Assembly: GCA_029975475.1 (NCBI GenBank)
Contig: JARKPB010000003.1
Location: forward strand, 1-64,000
From: Anaerolineaceae bacterium
GTDB lineage: Bacteria; Chloroflexota; Anaerolineae; Anaerolineales; Anaerolineaceae
DNA length: 64,000 nt
Direction of reading: 5' to 3'
Under the pieces are notes generated by a model. It was not told where the DNA came from, ran no database searches, and was given only the letters and a program-made list of their open reading frames with translations. Shown in pieces: positions 44,085 to 53,154 of this stretch. Position 1 is the first letter of the stretch. Every line of letters starts with the position of its first letter. The translations under genes and the position numbers were made by a program.

Positions 44085-45490
44085 GGTCCGTGCCTGGTTA
44101 CATCCGCGATGGTCAGATCCAGCTCGCGCAAAATCAACTGTACCCGGTCAGCCGGAGGCATCGGCGTGGCTGTCGAAGGCAGGGGCTGGAAAAGGCTCCA
44201 CATGGCATCCTGAAGGATCAAACGAACTTCACGCCAGAAGGGTGATGCCGGCGTGCTCAGCGCGCCATCCGCCAGCCTGACAGCGCTCGTCCATTGCGGA
44301 TTCTCGCCCGCGAATTTTCCCATTTCATTCAACGCCTGTTTTCCAGGCGGCAGGGAACCATCCGCGGCCGCCAGACGGGCTTGAATCCCCGGCTGGCTCA
44401 TCCAGCGGATAAATAACCAGGCGGCCATCTGCTGTTCAGGATCAGCCTTGAGGATGGCGTACGCGTCCCCATCAGCCAGGACTTTGCCGCTCTCCCCACC
44501 GGGATAGGGCAGCGCGGTCCATTCATCTGTAAATGCCAATGCTTTGTTGACCTGGGTTTGAGATAAAAGATCAAGCAGCGTCCCCGAATACATCAGCGTT
44601 TGTCGCGCGGCAAAATAATCATAAGGGGTCAGCGCGCGACCGTTCCAGGCGCAGCCCTGGTTGAACAACATGCCGAGATTCAGAAAGGCTTTCTGTACAG
44701 CCTCAGTATTAAATTCAAAAGCGCTGCCGTTAAATACCGCGCCAGTCCCCAGCGACTCCAGCCAGGTCAGGGCTGCCTCCGGGCTGGTATTCACCAACCA
44801 ACCCCCCACACCGTCTGTGGAGGCTTGAGCAGCCGCACAAACCTGCTGGCGGAATTCGCTGAAACTGGTTGGGGCGCTGGCGAAACCCAGTTCGCGCGCC
44901 CAGCTCTGGTTATAGACCAGGATTTGCAAATTGCCCGCCGCGGGAAGGCCAAAGCGAAAATCACCCGCCTGGGTCTCCTCCATCAAAGCCGGGAAGAAAT
45001 CCGCGCGCATGCTCAGCGGCAAACCAATTTTTTCCATCTGGATGTAGCCGTTCAGGTCAACCAGATTTTGACTGGCTGTCTGCCAGGCGCGCAGGTCGTC
45101 GCTGCGCGTGGCAACCAGCGCCGGTCCCGGGACGTCCGGGCTGAGCTGCAGCAGTTTCTGATATGCCAGGCGGTGAGAACCCGGCGCGTCAACAATGACA
45201 AAGATGCCCCATTCGTTGGTCTGATTGAATTGATCCACCAGAGCGGCTGTCTCGCTGGCGCGTTTGCCGGACCAACCGTGTAAAAAGGTGATCTGCGTCC
45301 CACGCAGGGCGGCCGGGTCCACCTGCAGATGTGCTGGAGGAGTGGCGGTCGGAGCGGCCTGGAATGTGGCGGTCGGGCGGCGCGTCGCGGTCGCCTGAGG
45401 CAGGGTTCCAGCGGGGTTCTGGCCGCAGGCAGCCAGCAAAATCGCCGGCAAAATGATCAGGGTCAAAAAACGGATGATGCTGCGTCTCAT
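44081..45490 (-). CDS. Extracellular solute-binding lipoprotein (family 1 like), orphan
   Basis: 469 residues. Signal with lipobox LAAC (Cys22), a Thr/Pro/Ala-rich linker (about 25-50), then a family-1 solute-binding domain. It starts TQITFLHGWSG and contains ALVDQFNQTNEWGIFV, NLQILVYNQSWARELGF and the late helix QMAAWLFIRWMSQP. No permease or ATPase is adjacent; instead it is coupled to rnhA. Start at ATG 45490; the upstream TTG has no better ribosome site. Sugar binding is suggested by family, not shown. Confidence 0.85.
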   Translation of the reverse strand: MRRSIIRFLTLIILPAILLAACGQNPAGTLPQATATRRPTATFQAAPTATPPAHLQVDPAALRGTQITFLHGWSGKRASETAALVDQFNQTNEWGIFVIVDAPGSHRLAYQKLLQLSPDVPGPALVATRSDDLRAWQTASQNLVDLNGYIQMEKIGLPLSMRADFFPALMEETQAGDFRFGLPAAGNLQILVYNQSWARELGFASAPTSFSEFRQQVCAAAQASTDGVGGWLVNTSPEAALTWLESLGTGAVFNGSAFEFNTEAVQKAFLNLGMLFNQGCAWNGRALTPYDYFAARQTLMYSGTLLDLLSQTQVNKALAFTDEWTALPYPGGESGKVLADGDAYAILKADPEQQMAAWLFIRWMSQPGIQARLAAADGSLPPGKQALNEMGKFAGENPQWTSAVRLADGALSTPASPFWREVRLILQDAMWSLFQPLPSTATPMPPADRVQLILRELDLTIADVTRHGP

Positions 45491-45507
45491 ACACAATATT
45501 CCACTAA

Positions 45508-46140
45508 TTAATCAAAGTCAGCGGGAAATCCAGGATCTTGCGCCAGCGCGAATATGCGCGTGAGGTCGGTCGCGTTTACTTTTCCAAGTTTCAGAATGGA
45601 AATTTCATCCCGGGTAAAAAAGCGCACCGCGCAAGTTTCAACGCTGGGGCTTGCCTCACCGCCGCAAAGCTCACAGAGGAAAAACAGCTTGTAGATTTGA
45701 AAAGGATGCGGCGGATACTCGTGCCGGTCGCGGTCGTAAACAGCCAGCAAACGGGTCGGCCGAACCAGATAACCCGACTCTTCCCGCGCTTCCCGCGCCA
45801 CCGCGCTGGAAGGAGATTCGCCAACATCCACCCAGCCGCCCGGCAGGGTCCATTGACCGTCGGCGGTTTCTTGAACCATCAACAGCTGCTGATCCTTCAA
45901 CACAACGGCGCGCACGTCCAATTTCGGGGTGGCATACCCGCACTGCGCCTCAAAAACATCCTGAATCTTTTGAGGAGTCGTAGAAAACAACGCGGCGGTC
46001 ATCTCCGCTGCTACCGCCCGCACTTTCTGGTAGCGCTCGACCTCAAAAGGGTTGGTCTGATACGCCAATCCAGACTGGGCCAGCGCCGCCAGCTCGCGCG
46101 CCCATTTCAGCCACTGATTGTTTTCCACTTCGAGGACCAT
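45508..46140 (-). CDS. NUDIX hydrolase with Nudix_N domain
   Basis: 210 residues from the chosen start. The N-terminal Nudix_N-type helix region has the pattern ...LAQSGLAYQTNPFEVERYQ, followed by the NUDIX box G-x5-E-x7-REAREESG (from GGWVDVGESPSSAVAREARE). Family members hydrolyse ADP-ribose or similar nucleotides. ATG 46140 is preferred: TACACT lies 7 nt upstream and no ribosome site is present. An ATG at 46173 would add 11 residues. Confidence 0.86.
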   Translation of the reverse strand: MVLEVENNQWLKWARELAALAQSGLAYQTNPFEVERYQKVRAVAAEMTAALFSTTPQKIQDVFEAQCGYATPKLDVRAVVLKDQQLLMVQETADGQWTLPGGWVDVGESPSSAVAREAREESGYLVRPTRLLAVYDRDRHEYPPHPFQIYKLFFLCELCGGEASPSVETCAVRFFTRDEISILKLGKVNATDLTRIFALAQDPGFPADFD

Positions 46141-46147
46141 GGGCTTA

Positions 46148-46153
46148 AGTGTA
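46148..46153 (-). promoter_or_regulatory. -10 element of the NUDIX gene, possibly leaderless
   Basis: TACACT on the minus strand, 7 nt before the ATG at 46140. No clear -35. Confidence 0.4.
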
Positions 46154-46196
46154 CCCGATGATGCGGTTTTCATCCACCAGCCTGGTCAACTGGCGA

Positions 46197-46225
46197 TTGA
46201 CACCCGGAATTGAAATCGGTATAAT
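46197..46225 (+). promoter_or_regulatory. Consensus promoter of the valS T-box operon
   Basis: TTGACA (46197-46202), 17-bp spacer, TATAAT (46220-46225): perfect consensus hexamers. Predicted start near 46232. Confidence 0.92.
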
Positions 46226-46231
46226 CATTCC

Positions 46232-46505
46232 AATTCAAAAGACCAGCGTCAAAAGTAGTAAGCTGCGGCACAGCGCACAGAGAAGGAAGTCATTGCTGAG
46301 AGCTTCCCCGCCAGGGCCAGGGCTGAAGTCGTTTGACAACGCTGCCGAAGAACGCTTTTTCAGTCAGTAGAACGGCACGGGTTAGCCCGTTACAGCGAAA
46401 CCTGAATGATGGTTCAGGGTAGAGTGCGCCGAGAAACGGCGAACTGAGGTGGTACCGCGGAAGTCCACTTTCGTCCTCATGCTAATGAGGACGAATCGTT
46501 TTTAA
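46232..46505 (+). ncRNA. T-box riboswitch, specifier GUC (Val)
   Basis: Senses uncharged tRNA. Base of stem I: CAGCG (46244-46248) pairs with CGCTG (46340-46344) and TCAAA with TTTGA. The specifier loop shows AGTA on the 5' side and GAA followed by GTC (46328-46330) on the 3' side, i.e. a valine codon matching valS downstream. A stem III-like AACGG/CCGTT hairpin follows. The T-box core AGGTGGTACCGCGG is at 46447-46460. The terminator hairpin lies at 46470-46503. Uncharged tRNA-Val should favour the antiterminator and transcription of the hydrolase and valS. Confidence 0.95.
46470..46503 (+). terminator. T-box terminator
   Basis: Perfect 11-bp stem TTCGTCCTCAT / ATGAGGACGAA, loop GCTA, followed by TCGTTTTT. 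Confidence 0.9.
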
Positions 46506-46515
46506 GGAGACATTT

Positions 46516-47463
46516 ATGACTGCCCCAAAATCAGACCTGACCTATGCGCAGCTGAGACTGGCCGCGCTCAGTCTGTATGAACAAGGCCACTTTCGCGAAA
46601 GCCTGGCGCTGATTGACCAACATCAGGAACGCTTTCCCGAGCAGCTGCTCAATTTGACCTACTGGCGGATTTGTCTGCTCGCCCGCCTGGATGAACAAAC
46701 CGCGGCCCTTTCCACCCTGCGCGAAGCCCTCTCGCGCGGTTTCTGGTGGTCCGAAAAAATGATGCTCGAAGACCCCGACCTGGCTTCTCTGCTTCCGCTG
46801 CCCGACTTTCAGAAACTCATGCTGGTCTGCCGCGAACGCCAGGAAGAAGCGCAGAAAACCGCGCGCCCGCGGCGTTTTATCCTCGTCCCGGAACAGTTAA
46901 GCACCACCGCGCCGCTTCCGCTGCTCCTCTGCCTCCACGGCCGCGCCAGCAGCACGACCACTTCAGTTGAATACTGGCAGCATGCCACACGCAGCGGTTG
47001 GCTGGTGGCGATGCTGGGTTCGTCTCAGGTCATTGGTTACGAAACCTACTGTTGGGATGATCCCCAGCAGGCGGAAGCGGAAATCACACAGCAGTACGCT
47101 GAAATTTGCGAGCTCATGCCGGTGGATGCCAGCCGGGTGGTTTTGGCCGGTTTTTCCCAGGGCGGCGGGCTGGCGGCCCGGGCGGCCGCCAATCAGCACA
47201 TCCCGGCTGCCGGTTTTCTGGCGGTAGCGCCGGCGCTGCTGGACTTTGAAGTCTTTGAAAAAGACCTGGCCGACCGTAAGACCCTGCGCGGTTTAATTAT
47301 GGCCGGCGAACTGGATGTCCGCTGGGCAGCGGCAGCGCAGCGCATCCACCAGTCCATGCAAACCGCGGGGCTGGCTTCAGAACTCTATCTTTACCCCGAC
47401 CTCGGCCATGATTTTCCGCCCGACTTTCATGAAAAATTGAGCCGTTTCTTGAATTCTTTCTAA
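46516..47463 (+). CDS. Alpha/beta hydrolase (carboxylesterase/phospholipase type) with TPR-like N-terminus
   Basis: 315 residues. An all-helical N-terminal part (about 8-110; ALSLYEQGHFRESLALID) resembles a TPR pair. The hydrolase domain has the nucleophile elbow GFSQGG (Ser214), AGELD near the acid position and His in DLGHDFP. It resembles esterase YpfH/predicted phospholipase proteins. It is the first gene after the valine T-box and lies 30 nt before valS, so it should be induced on valine starvation; its role there is unknown. AAGGAG lies 6 nt before ATG 46516. Confidence 0.82.
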   Translation: MTAPKSDLTYAQLRLAALSLYEQGHFRESLALIDQHQERFPEQLLNLTYWRICLLARLDEQTAALSTLREALSRGFWWSEKMMLEDPDLASLLPLPDFQKLMLVCRERQEEAQKTARPRRFILVPEQLSTTAPLPLLLCLHGRASSTTTSVEYWQHATRSGWLVAMLGSSQVIGYETYCWDDPQQAEAEITQQYAEICELMPVDASRVVLAGFSQGGGLAARAAANQHIPAAGFLAVAPALLDFEVFEKDLADRKTLRGLIMAGELDVRWAAAAQRIHQSMQTAGLASELYLYPDLGHDFPPDFHEKLSRFLNSF

Positions 47464-47493
47464 CTCGCCATCTTTTCAACCCGGAGAAACCCA

Positions 47494-50187
47494 ATGAGCC
47501 CGTATGAGATCCCCAAAACGTATGACTTCAAAGAGACAGAAGAGCGGATTTACCGCTGGTGGGAAGAAAGCGGATTCTTCCATCCCGCCAACGAACCCGG
47601 CAGCCCGGGATTTGATCCGCATAAAAAACCTTTTGTGATTTCGATTCCGCCGCCCAATGTAACCGGCGAGCTGCATCTCGGCCATACCCTCTTCGTTTCG
47701 ATGGAAGACCTGATGATCCGCTACCACCGCATGAAAGGTGTGCCGACGCTGTGGGTTCCCGGAACCGACCACGCCGGCATTGCCACACAGCTGCAGGTGG
47801 AAAAAATGCTGGCGGCCGAGGGGAAACGCCGGGATGAACTGGGACGCGAAGAATTTTTACGCCGCACCTGGGAATGGAAGAAAAAATACGGCGGCATTAT
47901 TACCCGCCAGATCCGCCGCCTGGGCGCATCCTGTGATTGGCGCCGCGAACGCTTCACGCTGGATGACGGCCTTTCCCGGGCTGTGCGTGAAGCTTTTGTA
48001 AGGCTGTATGAAAAAGGATACATCTACCGCGGCCCGCGCCTGATCAACTGGTCGCCAAATTTGCGCACGGCGGTCAGCGACCTTGAAGTGGAATATTCGG
48101 AAGAAATGGGCACGCTTTATTACTTCCGGTATATGCTGGCAGATGGATCCGGTGATTATATTCCAGTTGCCACTACACGCCCGGAGACCATCCTCGGCGA
48201 TACCGCGGTGGCTGTTCATCCCGAAGATGAGCGCTACCAGCGCTTTATCGGCAAGCAGGTGGTTGTCCCGATGCTTGAACGCCGCATCCCGGTGATCGCG
48301 GATACCTATGTAGACCGCACATTCGGCACCGGCGCGCTGAAGATCACACCGGCGCATGATCCCAACGATTACCTCATCGGCCAGCGGTTCAACCTGGAGA
48401 TGATCAGCGTGCTGGATGAAAGCGCGCGCATCAATGAGAACGGGGGTCCTTACGCAGGCCTGGACCGCTTTGATTGCCGCAAGCGCCTCTGGAATGATAT
48501 GAAATCTGTCGGGCTGGTGATCAAAGAAGAACCGTATAAAATGAGCGTTCCGCGCTCTCAGCGCGGGGGCGAAGTGGTCGAACCGATGATCTCTACCCAG
48601 TGGTTCGTGAAGATTGCCCCGCTGGCTGAGAAAGCCATTCAGGCTGTGCGCAGCGGTCAGATTAAAATCGTCCCGGAGCGCTTTGCCAAAGTGTATTACA
48701 ACTGGATGGAAAACATCCAGGATTGGTGTATCAGCCGGCAGCTCTGGTGGGGGCACCGCATCCCGGTCTGGTATTGCGATGACTGCGGGGCGATGACGGT
48801 CGCCCGCGAAGATCCAAGCCAGTGCAGCGCCTGCGCATCGACCCATATCCGTCAGGATGAAGATGTCCTCGACACCTGGTTTTCCTCCGGCCTGTGGCCG
48901 TTCTCGACCCTCGGCTGGCCGGAGAAAACGCCCGACCTGGAGTATTTTTATCCCACTTCGGTTCTGGAAACTGGCTACGACATTCTCTTTTTCTGGGTGG
49001 CGCGGATGATCATGTTTGGAATGGAATTTACCGGCCAGCCGCCGTTTCACACCGTCTATTTGCACGGCCTGGTGCGTGATGAACACGGGCAAAAAATGGC
49101 CAAATCCAAGGGCAACGTCATCGATCCGCTAGGGGTGATGAACGACCTGGGTACAGACGCGCTGCGTTTCGCGATGCTGGTCGGTTCCACGCCTGGCAAT
49201 GACACCAATTTGAGCCTTAAGAAGGTCGAAGCGAACCGCAATTTCGCCAATAAATTGTGGAATGCTGGACGGTATGTGATCGGCGCGCTGTCCTCGGCAC
49301 CGGCCGAGCCGCTGGAAAAACCGGAATGGACTCTGGCCGATTCCTGGATCTGGGCCCGTCTGCAGGCACTGGTCCGCGACGTTGACCGCCTCTTCGCCAG
49401 CCACCAATATGGAGAAGCCGGGCGGCAAATTTACGACTTCTTCTGGGGCGAATTTGCTGACTGGTACATTGAAATTGCCAAGATCCAGCTCGCGGCTGGC
49501 GGCGACCGGGCTCACTACACCGCTTACACCCTGACGCGCGTGCTGGACACCTGCCTGCGCCTGCTGCACCCCTACACACCTTTCGTGACCGAAGAACTGT
49601 GGGGGCATCTCAAAAAAGCCTGCCAGCAGACCTCACCCCGGTATGCGCCGAAAACAGGCTGGGAAGAAGCCCTGATTATCGCCCGCTGGCCTGAAGCCAG
49701 CCAACCGGAAGGCTGGGAAGAAGACAAAGTCGCCGCTTTCAATTTAATCCAGGAAAGCATCCGGGCGATCCGCAATTTACGCGCTGAAAAGAAGGTGGCT
49801 CCCAATCAACGTCTTGCCGCCGTGATCGCGGCGGGTGACAAGCTCCCGCTCTTTCAGCAGCAGGCTGCCAACTTGGCCGCCCTGGCGAATCTTGACCCGG
49901 CCCGGCTGGAAGTGACCGCCAGCCTGAAAGAAAGGCCGGCAGGACAAACCGCTCTGGTGATCTCCGGTGTGGAAATCTTTGTCGAGTTATCCAGCGTCGT
50001 TGACAGCGCTGCTGAAAAAGAAAGACTGCAAAAAGAACTGGCTGAAGTAGAGAGTCAAATCAACCGCCTGCGCGCCTTGCTGTCCGGCAGCTTTGCGGAA
50101 AAAGCGCCGGCCGCAGTGGTGGAAAAGGAACGCCAAAAACTGACCGCTTTTGAAGAAACCGCGGCGAAATTGAAAAGCCAGCTTTAA
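47494..50187 (+). CDS. valS: Valyl-tRNA synthetase
   Basis: Charges tRNA-Val. 897 residues. Class I motifs: HIGH as HLGH in PPNVTGELHLGHTL and KMSKS as KMAKS in GQKMAKSKGNVIDP. An editing domain lies between about residues 180 and 350. A zinc-ribbon-like segment CDDC...CSAC is present (about residues 428-450). The C-terminal coiled-coil arm (about 830-897; KERLQKELAEVESQINRLRA) is typical of bacterial ValS. Controlled by the T-box at 46232-46505 via the upstream hydrolase gene. Confidence 0.97.
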   Translation: MSPYEIPKTYDFKETEERIYRWWEESGFFHPANEPGSPGFDPHKKPFVISIPPPNVTGELHLGHTLFVSMEDLMIRYHRMKGVPTLWVPGTDHAGIATQLQVEKMLAAEGKRRDELGREEFLRRTWEWKKKYGGIITRQIRRLGASCDWRRERFTLDDGLSRAVREAFVRLYEKGYIYRGPRLINWSPNLRTAVSDLEVEYSEEMGTLYYFRYMLADGSGDYIPVATTRPETILGDTAVAVHPEDERYQRFIGKQVVVPMLERRIPVIADTYVDRTFGTGALKITPAHDPNDYLIGQRFNLEMISVLDESARINENGGPYAGLDRFDCRKRLWNDMKSVGLVIKEEPYKMSVPRSQRGGEVVEPMISTQWFVKIAPLAEKAIQAVRSGQIKIVPERFAKVYYNWMENIQDWCISRQLWWGHRIPVWYCDDCGAMTVAREDPSQCSACASTHIRQDEDVLDTWFSSGLWPFSTLGWPEKTPDLEYFYPTSVLETGYDILFFWVARMIMFGMEFTGQPPFHTVYLHGLVRDEHGQKMAKSKGNVIDPLGVMNDLGTDALRFAMLVGSTPGNDTNLSLKKVEANRNFANKLWNAGRYVIGALSSAPAEPLEKPEWTLADSWIWARLQALVRDVDRLFASHQYGEAGRQIYDFFWGEFADWYIEIAKIQLAAGGDRAHYTAYTLTRVLDTCLRLLHPYTPFVTEELWGHLKKACQQTSPRYAPKTGWEEALIIARWPEASQPEGWEEDKVAAFNLIQESIRAIRNLRAEKKVAPNQRLAAVIAAGDKLPLFQQQAANLAALANLDPARLEVTASLKERPAGQTALVISGVEIFVELSSVVDSAAEKERLQKELAEVESQINRLRALLSGSFAEKAPAAVVEKERQKLTAFEETAAKLKSQL

Positions 50188-50193
50188 GAACAG

Positions 50194-50228
50194 ACATCCG
50201 GCGGTTTTCCCGCCGGATGTTTTCTTCC
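50194..50228 (+). terminator. Intrinsic terminator of valS
   Basis: Perfect 11-bp stem ACATCCGGCGG / CCGCCGGATGT, 5-nt loop, followed by TTTCTTCC. Confidence 0.9.
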
Positions 50229-50230
50229 CT

Positions 50231-50926
50231 TTAAAAGCCCCTGTGCCAGATGCCCGTGCATTCCGGGAGAATAACCTGTTCTTTGCCGATAATCAACTTT
50301 TTCAACATTTCCTTACCAAAGAACGGTTCAACCAGATTGACCGCGGTTTTTTCGTCCTTAAATAAATAATCTGTGCGCACCCAGGTTACCCCGAAGCCCA
50401 GAGCATACAGATACTGGTAATACAGATCCAGTTCCGGGACAAAGACGGGTTCAGTAGAACCAGTGCCGAAAGTTTCCATCAGGATCACGATCCCGCTGCG
50501 CTTCAGCACCCGGCGCATGCCGTTGAAAGCGACATCCAGGTTGCGGCGCCAGTTTTTCGGGTCCCAGGAATACAGGTAACACAGGCTCCACCCGGAGAGG
50601 ATCAGGTCAAAAGAACGCGTACGGAACGGCAGTCGGCGGTGATCCGCCAGGACCCAGTCAATATTGTAATAGCCTAAAGAACCCATCTCCTTGCGCGCGT
50701 ACCGCAGCATCGCGGGAGAGATATCGGTCGCCGCCAGGTTTCGCGCCAGCGGGGCGGCAATCTGGGTAACCCGCCCGGTCCCCGCGCCCATATCCAGAAT
50801 GTCTTTGTTAAACAGGGGAACAATTTCCTGCAGCGCTCTGGGTAGATTTTTTTGATAGTCTTCAGCCATCACCAGCAAGTGGTAATTGACGGGCTGTCTG
50901 GTATAAATTTCTTTATGATCCGGCAT
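50231..50926 (-). CDS. Class I SAM-dependent methyltransferase
   Basis: 231 residues. SAM motif I ILDMGAGTGRVTQ, motif II ATDISPAML, then VLADHRRLPFRTRSFDLILSG (motif III region) and the post-motif helix GMRRVLKRSGIVILMETFG. Typical UbiE/MenG-like small-molecule methyltransferase; substrate unknown. The ATG at 50926 overlaps the GT2 stop by 14 nt, so the pair is co-translated. Confidence 0.87.
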   Translation of the reverse strand: MPDHKEIYTRQPVNYHLLVMAEDYQKNLPRALQEIVPLFNKDILDMGAGTGRVTQIAAPLARNLAATDISPAMLRYARKEMGSLGYYNIDWVLADHRRLPFRTRSFDLILSGWSLCYLYSWDPKNWRRNLDVAFNGMRRVLKRSGIVILMETFGTGSTEPVFVPELDLYYQYLYALGFGVTWVRTDYLFKDEKTAVNLVEPFFGKEMLKKLIIGKEQVILPECTGIWHRGF

Positions 50927-51608
50927 GCTGCCCCCTTTTCAAGAAACGCATCCGCCGATAGGTCTTCAGAACCATTTGCAGAAAATTCTTCACATGTTGA
51001 AATGGGCGGATATGCGAGCCCTGGTCAGCGTAAATCGTGCGAATGTTTACACCTCTAATGGCCATTTCGTCCAGCGCTGCCTGAACCACCATCTCCACCT
51101 CAAATTCAAATCCATCTTCAGCGCTGTCGATCATCTTTCGCATCAACCGCGCCGAGATGAGGCGGTAGCCCGACTGGTTATCGCGGATTTCCTGCCCGAT
51201 CGCCCAGGAGAACAAAATCTTGCCCAGGGTGTTCGCCAGGCGGCGCGAAAAGGGCATCTGCCGGAAGTTGCGTTCGCCGATAATTAAATCTGCCGGCCGG
51301 GCCTGATATTCCGCCAGAATCAGCGGAATTTCACGGGGATCATGCTGACCGTCCGCGTCCAGCGTGACAACTGCTTCCGCATCTTTCTCCAGCAGGCGCC
51401 GGAAGCCCGCCCGCAGAGCGGCTCCTTTTCCCTGGTTGGGGCGCTGGCGGATTACCTCCGCGCCGGCGGCCTCGGCGATATCCGCCGTACCGTCCGCCGA
51501 CCCGTCATCCACCACCAGCACGGGCAGATAACCCATCGCAGCCTTGACCACGGCTTCGATATGGCCTGCTTCGTTATATGCCGGAATTAACGCGATGATT
51601 TTCGCCAC
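50913..51608 (-). CDS. Family 2 glycosyltransferase (DPM1-like)
   Basis: 231 residues. GT-A motifs: ALIPAYNEAGHI, VLVVDDGSADGT, the DxD-type TLDADGQHDP, and the NQSGYRLISARLM acceptor region. No membrane segment, so a soluble polyprenyl-phosphate-mannose-synthase-like enzyme. GTG start at 51608; a TATAAT lies at 51635-51640 on the minus strand. Its product is translationally coupled to the methyltransferase. Confidence 0.88.
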   Translation of the reverse strand: MAKIIALIPAYNEAGHIEAVVKAAMGYLPVLVVDDGSADGTADIAEAAGAEVIRQRPNQGKGAALRAGFRRLLEKDAEAVVTLDADGQHDPREIPLILAEYQARPADLIIGERNFRQMPFSRRLANTLGKILFSWAIGQEIRDNQSGYRLISARLMRKMIDSAEDGFEFEVEMVVQAALDEMAIRGVNIRTIYADQGSHIRPFQHVKNFLQMVLKTYRRMRFLKRGQHAGS

Positions 51609-51699
51609 AGACGCTCGCTCTGGGAATTTACACGATTATACAACATTCGCGCTCCGGGGTCTTTTATATGTAAAATTAAGTTATGCGGAGGTGATCACC

Positions 51700-53037
51700 A
51701 TGACCGTAAAACGCGTCCTGCAGGGGATATTTTGGATCAGCATCTATTTGTTACTGACGCTGGCCCCGCTTATCTTATTGATGGTAACCGAGCGCCCGCC
51801 CGGAAGAGAGTTATGGCGCGATTTATCCGTCGCGCTGGGTTTTTGCGGTTTGTCCATGATGGGGCTGCAGTTCATTCTGACCGCCCGGTATAAATTCATT
51901 AAAGCACCGTACGGCGCGGATATTGTTTATCATTTTCACCGCCAGATCTCCATCGCCACTTTTGTCCTGATCCTGGCCCATCCGATCATGCTGTTTGTTT
52001 TCTCGCCAAATCTGCTGGGATTGTTGAACATCTTTGATCCAGATACGCCCTGGCGCGCTCGCGCCGGGGTAACCGGGCTGCTCGCCCTGATCGTTCTGGT
52101 GCTGATCTCGCTGTTCAGAAAACGCTGGAAGATCGAATATACCCGCTGGCGGATCTGGCACGGCCTGTTGGCGACCGCGGCGGTAGCGCTGGGAATGGTG
52201 CACATCCTGCTGGTCGGTTACTATGTCAATACCCCTCTCAAAGCCGTTTTCTGGATCGCATATACCGCGTTCTGGATCGGCACACTGCTGTACGTGCGCC
52301 TGATCAAACCGCTGATCCTGCTGCGGAATCCATACAGGGTAATAGAAGTCATCCAGGAACGCGGCAGCAGCGTGACCCTGGTCCTGGAACCCACCAAAGG
52401 CAGCGTGTTTCGTTTCCAGCCCGGCCAGTTTGCCTGGCTGACCATCTGGGACAGCCCTTTCGCAGACAGCGAACATCCATTTTCGATTTCTTCCAGCGCC
52501 GAAGACCGCCAGCAGATCCGTTTCACGATTCGCGAACTCGGCGACTTCACCAGCAAAGTCAAAAATATTCAAATCGGCGAAAAAGTCTATGTGGATGGTC
52601 CTTACGGTTCATTCAGCGTTGACCGCCATCCATCTGCTCAAGCGTTTGTCTTTATCGCCGGCGGGGTCGGCATCACCCCGATCATGAGCAGCCTGCGCAC
52701 CCTCGCCGACCGCGGCGACCGCCGCCCCCTGCTGCTGCTCTATGCCAACAAGACCTGGGATTCGATCATCTTTCGCGAGGAATTAGAAAATCTGAAAGCT
52801 CGATTGAATCTGAAAATCGTGCATGTCCTGGAAAATCCGCCCGAAAAGTGGGATGGAGAACAAGGGTTCATCACTGAGGAAATCTTAAAGAAATACCTGC
52901 CCGCCGATCTTCAACCCAACCATACCGAGGTCTTCCTGTGCGGCCCGGTGCTGATGATGAACGCCCTGGAAAAAGCACTGGAGAAAATTGGCCTGCCGGC
53001 CGGTGATTTACATTCCGAGCGGTTTGATCTGGTCTAA
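51700..53037 (+). CDS. Ferric-reductase-like flavocytochrome (NOX/FRE family)
   Basis: 445 residues. An N-terminal six-helix Ferric_reduct domain carries two His pairs spaced 13 apart (H80/H94 and H154/H168), matching bis-heme ligation. It is followed by FAD- and NAD(P)-binding domains: HPFSISSS for FAD, GGVGITP and CGP for nucleotide. It should move electrons from NAD(P)H across the membrane, to Fe(III) or oxygen. ATG 51700 has GCGGAGG 8 nt upstream. Followed closely by a 33-aa membrane peptide and PsiE. Confidence 0.9.
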   Translation: MTVKRVLQGIFWISIYLLLTLAPLILLMVTERPPGRELWRDLSVALGFCGLSMMGLQFILTARYKFIKAPYGADIVYHFHRQISIATFVLILAHPIMLFVFSPNLLGLLNIFDPDTPWRARAGVTGLLALIVLVLISLFRKRWKIEYTRWRIWHGLLATAAVALGMVHILLVGYYVNTPLKAVFWIAYTAFWIGTLLYVRLIKPLILLRNPYRVIEVIQERGSSVTLVLEPTKGSVFRFQPGQFAWLTIWDSPFADSEHPFSISSSAEDRQQIRFTIRELGDFTSKVKNIQIGEKVYVDGPYGSFSVDRHPSAQAFVFIAGGVGITPIMSSLRTLADRGDRRPLLLLYANKTWDSIIFREELENLKARLNLKIVHVLENPPEKWDGEQGFITEEILKKYLPADLQPNHTEVFLCGPVLMMNALEKALEKIGLPAGDLHSERFDLV

Positions 53038-53052
53038 TCCGGGAGGATATCG

Positions 53053-53154
53053 ATGCGCCAAAAAATTTCTCTCTGGCTGGTGGTGATCATCACCCTGCTG
53101 GTCATCCTGGTATCCATTTTGTTCGCTCTCTTACAACAGGGAGGAGTTCCTTGA
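53053..53154 (+). CDS. 33-residue single-span membrane peptide
   Basis: ATG 53053 with GGGAGG 6 nt upstream. One hydrophobic helix (about residues 6-27) after a short basic N-terminus. Its TGA overlaps the TTG start of psiE by 4 nt. Probably a small membrane protein acting with the reductase or PsiE; too short to identify. Confidence 0.6.
   Translation: MRQKISLWLVVIITLLVILVSILFALLQQGGVP

Noticed and set aside
47857-49092. 411-codon minus-strand frame opposite valS
   Set aside because: Wholly antisense to ValS; no start signal or domain.
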